This document shows positions 8,775 through 17,603 of a stretch of DNA of 64,000 nt, piece after piece (within the stretch, counting starts at the first letter, position 1; every line of letters starts with the position of its first letter). This DNA comes from an uncultured Lachnospiraceae bacterium. GTDB taxonomy: Bacteria; Bacillota; Clostridia; Lachnospirales; Lachnospiraceae. The stretch is from assembly GCA_902798585.1 (NCBI GenBank), contig CADBXF010000009.1, forward strand, positions 57,367 to 121,366, given 5' to 3'. The notes beneath the pieces are model-generated. The model was given only the letters and a program-made list of their open reading frames with translations. It searched no databases and was not told the DNA's origin. The translations under genes and the position numbers were made by a program.

Positions 8775-8814
8775 CGAAAAACGCCCTGCCCTTTTATGGA
8801 AAAAGGCAGAGCGC
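8775..8814 (-). terminator. Terminator after the metal ABC permease
   Basis: On the minus strand GCGCTCTGCCTTTTT pairs with AAAAGGGCAGGGCG around a short loop and is followed by TTTTCG. It lies about 20 bases beyond the permease stop codon. Confidence 0.6.
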
Positions 8815-8834
8815 CGTATTATCCGGAATTTGTC

Positions 8835-9674
8835 CTATCCGCGGCCGGTCGCCCTTCCGGCGACGGCAAACGAGACAAACAAAACAATATCCAGCACCAC
8901 AATGGTCGCGCCTACGGGCGTCCCCGTGAGAATGGAAATGACAATTCCCGCAACCGAACTCACAACAGCGAGAGCCGCCGAGCAGATTGTCACGCCGCGG
9001 AAGCTTCGGAACATTCGCATCGCGGTAAGCGCGGGGAAAATGATCAACGCGGACGCGAGCAGCGATCCGACCAGATTCATCGCCAAGACGATAATCACCG
9101 CGGTGATTGCCGCAATCATCAGGTTGTACGCCGAGGTGCGGAGGCCTGTCGCGCGGGCGAAGGTCTCGTCGAAGGTGACCGCGAAAATTTTGTAGTAGTA
9201 GGCGCAAAATACAACGATTACCAGGACCGACATCACCAGACACAGCCAGACATCATTTTCCGTAAGCGTCAGAAGCGAGGTCGAGCCGAACAATGTGCTG
9301 CACACATCTCCCGAGATGTTGGCGGAGGTTCCGAAGATATTCATCATCAGATAACCGACCGCAAGGGCGCCGACCGAAATCATGGCGATTGCCGCATCCC
9401 CGTTGATTTTCCGGTTTTGGCCGGTCCAAAGCAGCAAAATCGCCGCAGCTATCGTAATCGGGAAGACAAAATACAGATTGTTCGTAAGCTTCAGAACAGT
9501 GGCGATTGCCATCGCGCCGAAGGCAACATGAGAAAGCCCGTCGCCGATGAACGAGAACCGCTTCAGCACGAGAATCACCCCGAGAAGCGCAGAGCTCAAC
9601 GAAATCATCGCTGCGACGAACACCGCATACCGCACGAACGGAAACGAAAAATACTCAGTCAATGTCTCCAACAT
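8835..9674 (-). CDS. Metal (zinc/manganese-type) ABC transporter permease, ABC-3 family
   Basis: This 279-residue inner-membrane subunit has about eight hydrophobic spans. It matches the ABC-3/ZnuB pattern, including LLGVILVLKRFSFIGDGLSHVAFGA near residue 30, the DETFARATGLR cytoplasmic coupling loop and VGSLLASALIIFPALTA. Such permeases import zinc, manganese or iron with a binding lipoprotein and an ATPase. Neither partner is next to it here, so it is an orphan that must pair with subunits encoded elsewhere or be a remnant. I chose the ATG at 9674, giving MLETLTEYF, because GAGGG precedes it by a few bases. The longer frame from 9722 would run through the hairpin that follows asnS. Metal specificity cannot be told. 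Confidence 0.88.
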   Translation of the reverse strand: MLETLTEYFSFPFVRYAVFVAAMISLSSALLGVILVLKRFSFIGDGLSHVAFGAMAIATVLKLTNNLYFVFPITIAAAILLLWTGQNRKINGDAAIAMISVGALAVGYLMMNIFGTSANISGDVCSTLFGSTSLLTLTENDVWLCLVMSVLVIVVFCAYYYKIFAVTFDETFARATGLRTSAYNLMIAAITAVIIVLAMNLVGSLLASALIIFPALTAMRMFRSFRGVTICSAALAVVSSVAGIVISILTGTPVGATIVVLDIVLFVSFAVAGRATGRG

Positions 9675-9689
9675 ACCAACCCTCTGTAT

Positions 9690-9728
9690 AAAACATGCGC
9701 CGCTGCCGCTTTCGTCGGCCACGGCGCA
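9690..9728 (-). terminator. Hairpin/terminator between asnS and the metal permease gene
   Basis: TGCGCCG and CGGCGCA form a perfect 7 bp outer stem with further inner pairing. It is followed on the minus strand by TGTTTTATAC. It would end most asnS transcripts before the permease gene, which has no clear promoter of its own. Confidence 0.5.
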
Positions 9729-9794
9729 TTCATTTATCGCGGCAAACCGCCGGTGCGGCAGGCTGCCGGAATTGTTCGGAATCGCAACGCGAAA

Positions 9795-11186
9795 TCAAAG
9801 CTCGCAGTTGTTCACGGTTCTCGGGAACGGGATGACATCGCGGATGTTGCTCATGCCCGTAAGGTACATGATGCATCTCTCGAAGCCGAGGCCGAAGCCT
9901 GCATGACGCGTGGAACCGTACTTGCGGAGGTCAAGGTAGAAACCGTAGTCCTCCTTCTTCATACCGAGCTCCTCGATGCGGGCTACGAGCTTATCGTAGT
10001 CATCCTCACGCTGGGAACCGCCGATGATCTCGCCGATGCCGGGAACCAGGCAGTCCGCCGCAGCGACCGTCTTTCCGTCCGGATTCAGCTTCATGTAGAA
10101 CGCCTTAATCTCCTTCGGATAGTCCGTGACAAAGACGGGCTTCTTGAAAATCTGCTCCGTGAGATAGCGCTCGTGCTCGGTCTGCAAATCGCAGCCCCAG
10201 CTTACCTTGTATTCGAACTTGTCGTTGTTTTCCTCGAGAAGCTTGACGGCCTCGGTGTATGTCACGCGGCCGAAATCGGAGTTTGCGACATGCTTGAGAC
10301 GCTCGATCAGCCCCTTGTCAACGAAGGTGTTGAAGAAGTTCATCTCCTCGGGAGCGTTCTCGAGAACATAGTTAATCACATATTTCAGCATCGCCTCGGC
10401 GAGGTCGCAATCGTCCTTCAGGTCGGCAAATGCAATCTCCGGCTCAATCATCCAGAACTCCGCCGCATGGCGCGTGGTGTTCGAATTCTCGGCGCGGAAG
10501 GTCGGTCCGAAAGTGTAAATGTTACGGAACGCCATCGCATAGGTCTCGCCGTTCAGCTGGCCGCTCACGGTAAGGTTCGTGGGCTTGCCGAAGAAATCCC
10601 TGCTGTAATCGACCTTGCCGTCCTCCGTCATCGGAACCTTGTCAAGCGGCAGCGTCGTCACCTGGAACATCTCGCCGGCGCCTTCGCAGTCGCTTCCGGT
10701 AATCAGCGGAGTGTGAACATAGACGAAATCTCTCTCCTGGAAAAATTTGTGAATCGCGTATGCTGCGAGCGAACGAACGCGGAATACCGCCTGGAAGGTA
10801 TTGGTTCTCGGGCGGAGGTGCGTCATCGTGCGCAGATACTCGAGGGTATGACGCTTCTTCTGCATCGGGTAGGACGGATCGGATGCGCCCTCAAGCGCAA
10901 TCTCCGTCGCCTGAATTTCGAACGGCTGCTTCGCGTCGGGCGTCGCAAGAAGCGTTCCGCGGACAATCACCGCCGTGCCGGCGCCGAAATGCGTCACTTC
11001 CTCAAAGTTTGCAAGCGCGTCGGTATACACAACCTGAAGCGTCTCAAAATAGGTGCCGTCATTGATTACGAGGAAGCCGAAATTCTTGGAGTCGCGATTG
11101 CTGCGAACCCATCCTCCGACGGACACCGTCTTGCCGTAGTAGTCCTCCCGCTGCCGAAACAGCTCTCTCACCGTAATCAAATCCAT
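9795..11186 (-). CDS. asnS: Asparagine--tRNA ligase
   Basis: This 463-residue class II aminoacyl-tRNA synthetase charges tRNA-Asn in the cytoplasm. An N-terminal OB-fold anticodon-binding domain ([20 protein letters not shown]) is followed by the class II core. Motif 2 is [19 protein letters not shown] and motif 3 ends in [14 protein letters not shown]. Length and motifs match bacterial AsnRS rather than the archaeal-type AspRS. Asparaginyl-tRNA can therefore be made directly, without transamidation. The ATG at 11186 follows a short leader. No T-box (a conserved TGGNACCGCG) is visible in this leader, although T-boxes often control such genes in Bacillota. Confidence 0.97.
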   Translation of the reverse strand: MDLITVRELFRQREDYYGKTVSVGGWVRSNRDSKNFGFLVINDGTYFETLQVVYTDALANFEEVTHFGAGTAVIVRGTLLATPDAKQPFEIQATEIALEGASDPSYPMQKKRHTLEYLRTMTHLRPRTNTFQAVFRVRSLAAYAIHKFFQERDFVYVHTPLITGSDCEGAGEMFQVTTLPLDKVPMTEDGKVDYSRDFFGKPTNLTVSGQLNGETYAMAFRNIYTFGPTFRAENSNTTRHAAEFWMIEPEIAFADLKDDCDLAEAMLKYVINYVLENAPEEMNFFNTFVDKGLIERLKHVANSDFGRVTYTEAVKLLEENNDKFEYKVSWGCDLQTEHERYLTEQIFKKPVFVTDYPKEIKAFYMKLNPDGKTVAAADCLVPGIGEIIGGSQREDDYDKLVARIEELGMKKEDYGFYLDLRKYGSTRHAGFGLGFERCIMYLTGMSNIRDVIPFPRTVNNCEL

Positions 11187-11240
11187 GGTCTTGTCCTCTT
11201 CGCGCGAACCCCGCGCGTCTTTCCTAAGTTATAATGCACT

Positions 11241-11269
11241 AAAGTACTCCCATTTGGGTGAATCGTCAA
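11241..11269 (-). promoter_or_regulatory. Probable asnS promoter (TTGACG-17-TACTTT)
   Basis: TTGACG (11264-11269) and TACTTT (11241-11246) lie 17 bases apart on the minus strand, about 55 bases before the asnS start. A nearby TATAAC is too far from this -35 to be its partner. Confidence 0.4.
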
Positions 11270-11325
11270 GTATTTTTTCGTAAAATCAGGCATTTTGCGC
11301 GAATTCCGTGCGGAAAATGCGGGAA

Positions 11326-14076
11326 TCACGAATGCTTTACAAGGTACTTTTTCTCGAACTCCGCGACCGGAATCGGGCGCTCGAACAGGTAGCCCTGCGC
11401 GGTCGTGATACCGCAGGAGCGAAGGAATTCCGCCTGCTCCTCGGTCTCCACGCCCTCCAGCACGGCGTCCTTGTTGACCGACGCAATCATGTCGCACATG
11501 CAGCGCACATACTCCTGCTCCGCCGGCGAAGTACCGATATTTTTCAGGAAGTCGCGGCTGATTTTCACATGGTTTACGGGCGCCGTAATCAGCATCGAGA
11601 GCGACTCCCCGCCCGAACCGAAATCATCGAGGGTGATGGTGAAGCCTCTGCGCTGAAGATCCTTAATACTGTTGGTCGCGCTCGCCTTGTCTGCGGCAAG
11701 CATCGCCTCGTTTACCTCAAGCTCGAGGTAGCGGCCCTCCACATTGTACTGCTCGGCCAGACGGCTGATGCGCTCGTCGAATTTGGCGAAACCGGCGTTG
11801 TGCTTGGAGAAGTTCACCGAGATCGGAATCAGCGGAACGCCCTTCTTCTTCCAGCTGCGAAGCGTCTGCAGCACATTGGTGTATACGCAGAAGTCGAGGT
11901 CCGCGATGTGGCCGGTCTTCTCCAGAATCGGAATGAAATCCGCCGGGGAACGGTAGGTTCCGTCGTCGTTGACCCAGCGCGCCAGAGCCTCGGCGCCGAT
12001 GACGTGCCGACCCTCGAGGGAAAACTTCGGAAGGAGGAACACCTCAATCTTGTTGTCGCGGATGGCCGTCTGAATCTCGCCGGCGATGGTCTGCTCGTAG
12101 GAACGCTTCGCGCGGAGCTCATCCGTGCAGATGCAGTACAGGCTGTTCTGCTCGGCCTTCGCCTGCTTTCTCGCGAGATTTGCATTGTCCATCGCAAGCG
12201 CGATGTCGCGCTCCCCGCGGCGCAGGAAATAGACGCCGTTGGTGAGCTGGATGTCTATGCCGGGATACACCTTGGACTGGTGCTCCACAAAGACCTTCGA
12301 CCAGCTCTTCAGCTTGGCAATCACCTGATCCTCCGACTGACCGTTCACATAAATCAGGAAGTAGTCCGAGTGAATGCGGCAGGCGAAGCACCTCTTGCCC
12401 TTGCGAAGAAACATCGAGCCGAAGTCCTTCAGGATGCGGTCGCCCGCAGGGTATCCGAATTTTTCGTTGATATACGAAAAATCATTGATGTCACAGTAAA
12501 TGATTGCGTGCACGGGATCCATCTCCGGATCGGCGAGCACCTCCTGAACACGGCCGCGGAACGCCGTCCGGTTGTACAGATTGGTCAGGCGGTCCGTGCT
12601 GTTGAGGCGGTTGATTATCATGCGGTCATTGCTGCGCTCACGCTGTCTGCGGCGCTCCTCATCGATGATGGTGATGCGCCCGTAGAGATAGATGACAGCG
12701 CCCGCAGCGTCGCGGATGCCGATCATGTTGATCTTGCACCATTTGTAATCCTTTGCGTCAATCTTAATCCGGTATTCACCGCGGACATTGTTGCCCTCCT
12801 TCGCCTGCTTGAGAAGCTTCAGAAACTCGCCGTAGTCCTCCGGGTGAAGGATGCGCGCAGGAAGGTCGCTCGCGAAGAAATTCGGAATCACGCCCTCGCG
12901 GCCGAACGGTTCTCCGACGCGCTCCGGTACGCTGAGCCGGTCCTCCGTCACATCGTAGCCGAACTGGATGTCATCCGAGACATCCTCGAGCTGACGATAG
13001 CGGTCGAGCTGATGCTTCATGCTCATCTCCGCGTTGATTCGCTGCGTGATGTCCGCAAGGACGCAGCTGAGGATTGTCGTGTCCTCGTTGCGCGAGACGA
13101 CAAGCGCGTTGCAATGCACCCAGGTGACGCCGCCGTCGAAGCGGTTCACGCGGAACTCCGCCGCCGTCGTCTGGTTGGCTGCAAGCTTCGGATCGAAAAT
13201 GCGGGAAATCTGGCGCGTGTCGTCCGCCGCGACAATCTCCGCAAGACAGTTGTCGTGAATCTGCGACATCTGCTCCTTCGTATGTCCGACGATATCGTAA
13301 AATACATCGTTGGCGTAAACAATCTCCGGCACATTGTCCCGGTCGACCTTGCCCTGATACTCAAAGACAACGACGCCCACGGGAAGCGACTCCAAAAGGC
13401 CGGAAATCTGGCGCTTGCGGAGCATCTCGCCGGTGACCTGCGTGACGGTGATGTCGAACAGACCGTTCTTCATCATCTTCTTCTGGCGGCGCACGAAGCA
13501 CTGTACCGGCACGACGCGCCCCTCGGCGGTAAGCAGCCGGTGCTCGATGCAAAGCACCATCTGCTTGCGGATTTTCTCATCCAAAATCCGGCGGATGGCC
13601 TCGCGGTCTTCCTCGGGAATGAAATTCATGTAGCTGCCGGCGCTCTCAATCGAATCGCTGATGCCGAGCATCTCGCCGATACCGGCGTCACAGTCGACGA
13701 TGGTGTACTGACCGTCGTCGACGACCGTGCACACTCCGAAGTACACCTGGCGGGCCGTTCCGGTAGCCGAATCGCCCGAAGAACCGCGGTCGCTGATCAG
13801 CTCATTCATGAAGCCGAGCATAACCGGTTCGCCCGCAAATGTGTTCAGAATCAACTTCCGCGCACGAGGCTGGCCGGAGCACACAAAAAGACAGGACAGA
13901 AAAATCGACCATGTCAGCGGATAGGCGCCGCGCTCGATGGAGCTCACCGTCTGGCGCGTAATTCCGATGGTCTCGCCGAACTCTTCCTGCGAAAGCTTCA
14001 TCACTTTCCGGTAGGTCGGCAGGTTGGTTGCAAAGATTGCAAGCATTTTCTTCCGTTCGTTCTCTTCCAGTTTCAT
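11326..14076 (-). CDS. HTH (XRE)-PAS-GGDEF(degenerate)-EAL signalling protein
   Basis: This 916-residue protein joins a DNA-binding domain to cyclic-di-GMP modules. Residues about 12-65 form an XRE helix-turn-helix (LSQEEFGETIGITRQTVSSIERG). About three PAS-like sensor regions cover residues 100-490. The GGDEF domain (about 510-660) has HSDYF where the catalytic GGDEF should be, so it is probably inactive as a cyclase. The EAL domain (about 670-905) keeps GAEALARW, VNFS, DDFGSG and GVETEEQAEF. However, it reads KISRDF instead of KID and LLPKF for the usual QP loop, so phosphodiesterase activity is uncertain. No membrane span is seen, so it is cytoplasmic. AAAGG precedes the ATG. It is separated from galK by 244 bases and has no obvious promoter there. 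Confidence 0.88.
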   Translation of the reverse strand: MKLEENERKKMLAIFATNLPTYRKVMKLSQEEFGETIGITRQTVSSIERGAYPLTWSIFLSCLFVCSGQPRARKLILNTFAGEPVMLGFMNELISDRGSSGDSATGTARQVYFGVCTVVDDGQYTIVDCDAGIGEMLGISDSIESAGSYMNFIPEEDREAIRRILDEKIRKQMVLCIEHRLLTAEGRVVPVQCFVRRQKKMMKNGLFDITVTQVTGEMLRKRQISGLLESLPVGVVVFEYQGKVDRDNVPEIVYANDVFYDIVGHTKEQMSQIHDNCLAEIVAADDTRQISRIFDPKLAANQTTAAEFRVNRFDGGVTWVHCNALVVSRNEDTTILSCVLADITQRINAEMSMKHQLDRYRQLEDVSDDIQFGYDVTEDRLSVPERVGEPFGREGVIPNFFASDLPARILHPEDYGEFLKLLKQAKEGNNVRGEYRIKIDAKDYKWCKINMIGIRDAAGAVIYLYGRITIIDEERRRQRERSNDRMIINRLNSTDRLTNLYNRTAFRGRVQEVLADPEMDPVHAIIYCDINDFSYINEKFGYPAGDRILKDFGSMFLRKGKRCFACRIHSDYFLIYVNGQSEDQVIAKLKSWSKVFVEHQSKVYPGIDIQLTNGVYFLRRGERDIALAMDNANLARKQAKAEQNSLYCICTDELRAKRSYEQTIAGEIQTAIRDNKIEVFLLPKFSLEGRHVIGAEALARWVNDDGTYRSPADFIPILEKTGHIADLDFCVYTNVLQTLRSWKKKGVPLIPISVNFSKHNAGFAKFDERISRLAEQYNVEGRYLELEVNEAMLAADKASATNSIKDLQRRGFTITLDDFGSGGESLSMLITAPVNHVKISRDFLKNIGTSPAEQEYVRCMCDMIASVNKDAVLEGVETEEQAEFLRSCGITTAQGYLFERPIPVAEFEKKYLVKHS

Positions 14077-14104
14077 TCACATAACCTTTCTTGTTAAGTA
14101 TTCA

Positions 14105-14130
14105 CAGGAAAGCCGCGCTGCGGCTTCCTG
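14105..14130. other. Perfect hairpin between galK and the HTH-PAS-GGDEF-EAL gene
   Basis: CAGGAA-type arms with an inner GCCGC/GCGGC stem form a stable hairpin just upstream of the GGDEF-EAL start. There is no U-tract, so it is not a standard intrinsic terminator. It may be an mRNA-stabilising or attenuating structure. Confidence 0.4.
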
Positions 14131-14239
14131 CTCCTTCGCGCCGGTTCTCCGAACCGCTTCGGATTAACACTTTTTCTGCCCGATTCTCCTTCTCCGATGT
14201 ACCTTTTCTTCCCCTTTATTTTTCGACAAATCCCGCGCG

Positions 14240-14292
14240 GCTTCCCGCCGGATATCTCACCGCCGCCCCGCCGGCTGACGCTTCCCGCCGGA
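14240..14292. repeat. 13-bp direct repeat, two copies 40 bp apart
   Basis: GCTTCCCGCCGGA occurs at 14240-14252 and again at 14280-14292 in the 244-base gap after galK. The rest of that gap is GC-rich and holds no gene I can support. Confidence 0.6.
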
Positions 14293-14320
14293 GTTTCCGT
14301 CCCCCGACACTCCTCGCGTA

Positions 14321-15496
14321 TCACGCCAGACGAACCGGCCCTCCGCCGACCTCCGCCACGTAAAATGAGGCCGGATAGCCGATGGTTTTCTCATATTTTC
14401 CGCCGACTTCGCGAATCATCGACTCCGTGTATTCCCCGCGAACGAGGCTGACCGCACAGCCGCCGAACCCCGCGCCGGTCATCCGGGCGCCGATGACGCC
14501 CTTCGCCTCCCATGCTGCTTCCGCGAGCGCGTCGAGCTCCGGACCGGTCACCTCATAATCGTCCCGCAGCGAACGGTGCGATGCGTTCATCAGCTCTCCG
14601 AACGCTTCGAGGTCGCCCTCCCTGAGCGCTTCCGCAGCGCGGATTGTGCGACGGTTCTCATACACGGCGTGACGCGCTCTCCTGCGCATCGACTCCGTCG
14701 GAATCGTGTCCGCGACTGCCTCGAATTCCTCCTCGGTAAGCGCCCCAAGCGACGGCGCCGCAATGCGCGTCCGGATGCACTCGAGGGCCTGCTCACATTC
14801 GGCGCGGCGCGTATTGTACGCGGAATCGCCGAGACCTCTTCGCTTGTTGGTATTCATAATCACGATGCGGACATCCGGAAGAATCAGCGGCACATACTCA
14901 TACGAGAGCGTCGCCGTGTCAAGAAAAATCGCCCTCTCCTTCTGCCCCATCGCGATTGCAAACTGATCCATGATTCCGCAGTTGACGCCGATAAACTCCC
15001 GCTCCGCCGCCTGTGAAATCAGCGCCTGCGTGATGCGGTCGATGTCCCATGAGAACGAATCCGTCAGAATCTCCGCCGTCAGCACCTCAATCGATGCCGA
15101 GGACGACAGCCCCGAGCCGTTCGGGATGGTCCCGAAATATACGATATCAAGCCCGTACGGCGCCTCGTATCCGCGCTTTGCGAGCTCGCAAACGACTCCC
15201 TTCGGGTAGTTTGTCCAGCCGTCCTCCCGCCGGTATGCGATGTCGTCGAGCGAACATGTAATCACACCGTTCTCCGGAAAATTCACCGAGTAAAACCGCA
15301 GCAGCCGGTCCGTCCGTACTCTCGCCGCGGCATAGGTGCCGATGGTCAGCGCACACGGGAACACATGGCCGCCGTTGTAGTCGGTATGTTCCCCGATCAG
15401 ATTGACTCTCCCCGGCGCAAAATAAACCGCAGCATCCCCGGCATCGCCGAAGATTTCCGCCCATGCCTTCCGCAGGGTTTCCAAAGCATTATTCAT
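14321..15496 (-). CDS. galK: Galactokinase
   Basis: This 391-residue GHMP kinase phosphorylates alpha-D-galactose with ATP, the first step of the Leloir pathway. The galactokinase signature GRVNLIGEHTDYNGG is near residue 29. The GHMP ATP loop PNGSGLSSSAS is near residue 125 and the C-terminal MTGAGFGGCAV motif near residue 346. Length is normal and no residue is missing. Its start overlaps the end of the upstream sugar-sensor GGDEF gene by 8 bases, so the two are translationally coupled. That suggests the sensor responds to galactose or a galactoside. No galT, galE or transporter gene is adjacent in the window. Confidence 0.96.
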   Translation of the reverse strand: MNNALETLRKAWAEIFGDAGDAAVYFAPGRVNLIGEHTDYNGGHVFPCALTIGTYAAARVRTDRLLRFYSVNFPENGVITCSLDDIAYRREDGWTNYPKGVVCELAKRGYEAPYGLDIVYFGTIPNGSGLSSSASIEVLTAEILTDSFSWDIDRITQALISQAAEREFIGVNCGIMDQFAIAMGQKERAIFLDTATLSYEYVPLILPDVRIVIMNTNKRRGLGDSAYNTRRAECEQALECIRTRIAAPSLGALTEEEFEAVADTIPTESMRRRARHAVYENRRTIRAAEALREGDLEAFGELMNASHRSLRDDYEVTGPELDALAEAAWEAKGVIGARMTGAGFGGCAVSLVRGEYTESMIREVGGKYEKTIGYPASFYVAEVGGGPVRLA

Positions 15497-16736
15497 GGTC
15501 TCTTTTTTCCCTCTTACGCCTTGCCTTATTTTCGTACATGCGGTTGTCCGAGAGCGTCATCCACTCCCCGAGCGAGTGCGTCGAGGCGTCGGTGCAGACG
15601 GCGTGTCCGCAGCTTGCATTTACCGCAAACGGGCGCTTCGTGCGCGCATTGTAGTCCGCCAGAAAGCCTTCGAACCGCTCGTAATAGCGATTCACGTCGG
15701 TCTCGGTGTAATTCAGCGCAAGCACCTGAAATTCATCGCCGCCGACGCGGTAGCAAATCTCGTCCGCATAGCACGCCGCGCACATCGAATTGGCGATGGC
15801 CTTGAGCGCGATATCGCCCTGCGCATGCCCGTAATTGTCGTTGATTCCCTTCAGGTCGTCCATGTCGATGGTGATGATGGCAAGCGTAGCCTCGCCGGCC
15901 TTCACGCGCTCGAACATCTTCTGCGAGTCCTCCTCGAAGCCGTAGCGGTTCTTGAGGCCCGTCAGGACATCGCTCACATACATATCCGACAGCTTGTCCA
16001 CAAGCTCGCGCATGCGCCAGTTGATGCGAAGGCGCTCGAGAACATTGCTTATAATCATGATGATATACTGGAAGAAATCGTTGGGCGCCCCGCTCTCGGT
16101 GTAGTTGATCACCGCATAGCCGTAGCACGACTCCTGATAGTGCAGCGGCACGATGTAGTACCCGCAGGGCGCGTCGTAGACATACTCCTCCGGCAGAATC
16201 TCGTCGATGGGAAACACCTGGTTCACATGCCCGAGCAAAATGCCCTCCTGAATCGCGGTGCGCAGGTGCACCTTCTCCGTAAAGGAGCGCATATTTTCCG
16301 GATTCACGCTTCCCCACTCCCAATCGCAGAGCACCAGGAAGAAATCGCGAAACTGAGAATTATTGAAAATGTATGTATAGATGCTGTCGTTGAGCTGATC
16401 CATATCGGTCGTGCTCTCGACGTCGACGCTCATAAATACGGTCTGCATATTGTAATGCTCCGCAATCTGAGCCTCCTCGTAAAATTTCCGAATCGACTGG
16501 GCCGCCGTATCGCGGGACCCTTTCCCGCAGCCGCAGGACTCCCGCAGGACAAGCTGCGTCGGCACATATTCAATCTCGGGCACGGTCTCATTTTGCATCA
16601 TGGCCACGAGAAGCTCCACCGAACGGCGCGCCATCGCGGCCACATCCACGCGGATTGTCGTGAGCGAGGGAATCAACTCCTCCGCTCCGCGGATATCGTC
16701 GAAGCCCGTGACCACAACATCCTCCGGCACGCGCAT
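15489..16736 (-). CDS. Sugar-sensor GGDEF protein, 3' part (frame-disrupted gene)
   Basis: This is the C-terminal two thirds of one protein that begins at 17388. It starts inside a LacI-type periplasmic-binding-like fold (VPEDVVVTGFDDIRG, typical of the last third of PBP1 sensors), ending in LVLRESCGCG. A linking, GAF-like region follows. The GGDEF domain is intact, with VLTGLKNRYGFEED, IDMDDLKGINDNYGH and the catalytic VGGDEF, so it can be an active diguanylate cyclase. The 5' half lies in another frame. Removing one A from the AAAA run at 16736-16739 would fuse the two into about 632 residues reading LSE-MRVPEDVVV. It overlaps galK by 8 bases. The ATG at 16736 has no ribosome-binding site and is unlikely to be a true start. 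Confidence 0.85.
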   Translation of the reverse strand: MRVPEDVVVTGFDDIRGAEELIPSLTTIRVDVAAMARRSVELLVAMMQNETVPEIEYVPTQLVLRESCGCGKGSRDTAAQSIRKFYEEAQIAEHYNMQTVFMSVDVESTTDMDQLNDSIYTYIFNNSQFRDFFLVLCDWEWGSVNPENMRSFTEKVHLRTAIQEGILLGHVNQVFPIDEILPEEYVYDAPCGYYIVPLHYQESCYGYAVINYTESGAPNDFFQYIIMIISNVLERLRINWRMRELVDKLSDMYVSDVLTGLKNRYGFEEDSQKMFERVKAGEATLAIITIDMDDLKGINDNYGHAQGDIALKAIANSMCAACYADEICYRVGGDEFQVLALNYTETDVNRYYERFEGFLADYNARTKRPFAVNASCGHAVCTDASTHSLGEWMTLSDNRMYENKARRKREKRDHE

Positions 16737-17388
16737 TTTCCGACAGGGTCCGCATCATACCCACGGCCATATAGTCGTTCGCGCATATGATGGCCTGCGG
16801 CGGGTTTTCCCGCAGATCCAGAAGCTCAGCCACCGCGGTCTCCCCCTGGTTGAGCCAGAAATCCCCGTAAAAAATATCATCCTCGGTCAGAGTGACTCCG
16901 TACCGCGCAAGCTCCCGCTCGGCACAGGCGAGCCGCCGCATCGCGTCCGGGTGATCCTTCGGTCCGCTGACATAGCAGAAATCACGGAATCCGTGGCCCT
17001 CCGCAAGATGCTTTATCATCGGCTCCATGGAGGTGTCCTCGTCCACAAGAACGCTGTTGTAACCGTCATATTGTCTGCGGACGCATACCACGGGGCAGGT
17101 CGCCTTGCGAACCTTCTCCAGAAGAAGATCCCGCAGCATGTCGTCGGAAAATGTATCCATGCACAGCAGGATACCGTCAAACAGCGAAAAATTCGGAAGG
17201 TCCGCCAGCATGCGCTCACCGTGAACAAACGCTTCGTTCTTTCCGTAGCCGCCGAAAACTCCGTAGGTCAATGTATAATAGCCGTACGCAGCAGCATGCT
17301 CCGCAATCACGCTGAGCAGATTGCGCTGGTACTCTCCCGTCGGCTTGGAAATCACGACGGCTATCTTTTTTGCTTTTCCGAGATTCAT
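16588..17388 (-). CDS. Sugar-sensor GGDEF protein, 5' part (frame-disrupted gene)
   Basis: This is the N-terminal portion of the protein described for the 3' part. The true start is the ATG at 17388 (MNLGKAKKIAVVI), preceded by GGAGGAAAGT. The sequence is a PBP1/LacI-like sensor: KKIAVVISKPTGEYQRNLL begins the fold, then LFDGILLCMD, VVCVRRQ, GFRDFCYVSGP and AIICANDYMAVGMMRTL. There is no helix-turn-helix in front and no signal peptide, so it would bind its ligand in the cytoplasm and pass the signal to the GGDEF domain. After about residue 230 the frame leaves the family pattern (ENARAGGCCGHG) and runs out of phase to 16588. The break is at 16734-16742. Confidence 0.82.
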   Translation of the reverse strand: MNLGKAKKIAVVISKPTGEYQRNLLSVIAEHAAAYGYYTLTYGVFGGYGKNEAFVHGERMLADLPNFSLFDGILLCMDTFSDDMLRDLLLEKVRKATCPVVCVRRQYDGYNSVLVDEDTSMEPMIKHLAEGHGFRDFCYVSGPKDHPDAMRRLACAERELARYGVTLTEDDIFYGDFWLNQGETAVAELLDLRENPPQAIICANDYMAVGMMRTLSENARAGGCCGHGLRRYPRSGGVDSLAHDNPRGCGRDGAPFGGASRGHDAK

Positions 17389-17532
17389 ACTTTCCTCCGG
17401 GCCGATTTGCCCAACCTTCCGAAACACGCGCATAAAGGGATATTACAATCCGTAGCAACTATCATTTTACTCCGTTTTTTTTCATTACGCAATGCCGAAT
17501 TCTTCACTTTTTTGATTTTTTTGCAATATTTC

Positions 17533-17561
17533 TATACATTTCCGCCTCGGAGTGCTATACT
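17533..17561 (+). promoter_or_regulatory. tadA promoter (TATACA-17-TGCTATACT)
   Basis: TATACA (17533-17538), a 17-base spacer and TATACT (17556-17561) with an extended TGC precede tadA by about 45 bases. Confidence 0.45.
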
Positions 17562-17603
17562 TAAGAAAAGCACATCTTGACAAGAAGGAGCGCTCTCAAT
17601 AAT

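Noticed and set aside
8382..11234. A 950-residue plus-strand open frame opposite the metal permease and asnS
   Set aside because: It runs antisense through two firmly identified genes and several terminators and shows no domain pattern.
9795..11330. T-box riboswitch before asnS
   Set aside because: The leader is short and no TGGNACCGCG core or stem I pattern is visible.
11308..14097. A 929-residue plus-strand open frame across the HTH-PAS-GGDEF-EAL gene
   Set aside because: It is the antisense shadow of a gene with clear domains. It lacks a ribosome-binding site, and its composition (Arg, His, Val, Leu) is typical of antisense frames in GC-rich coding DNA.
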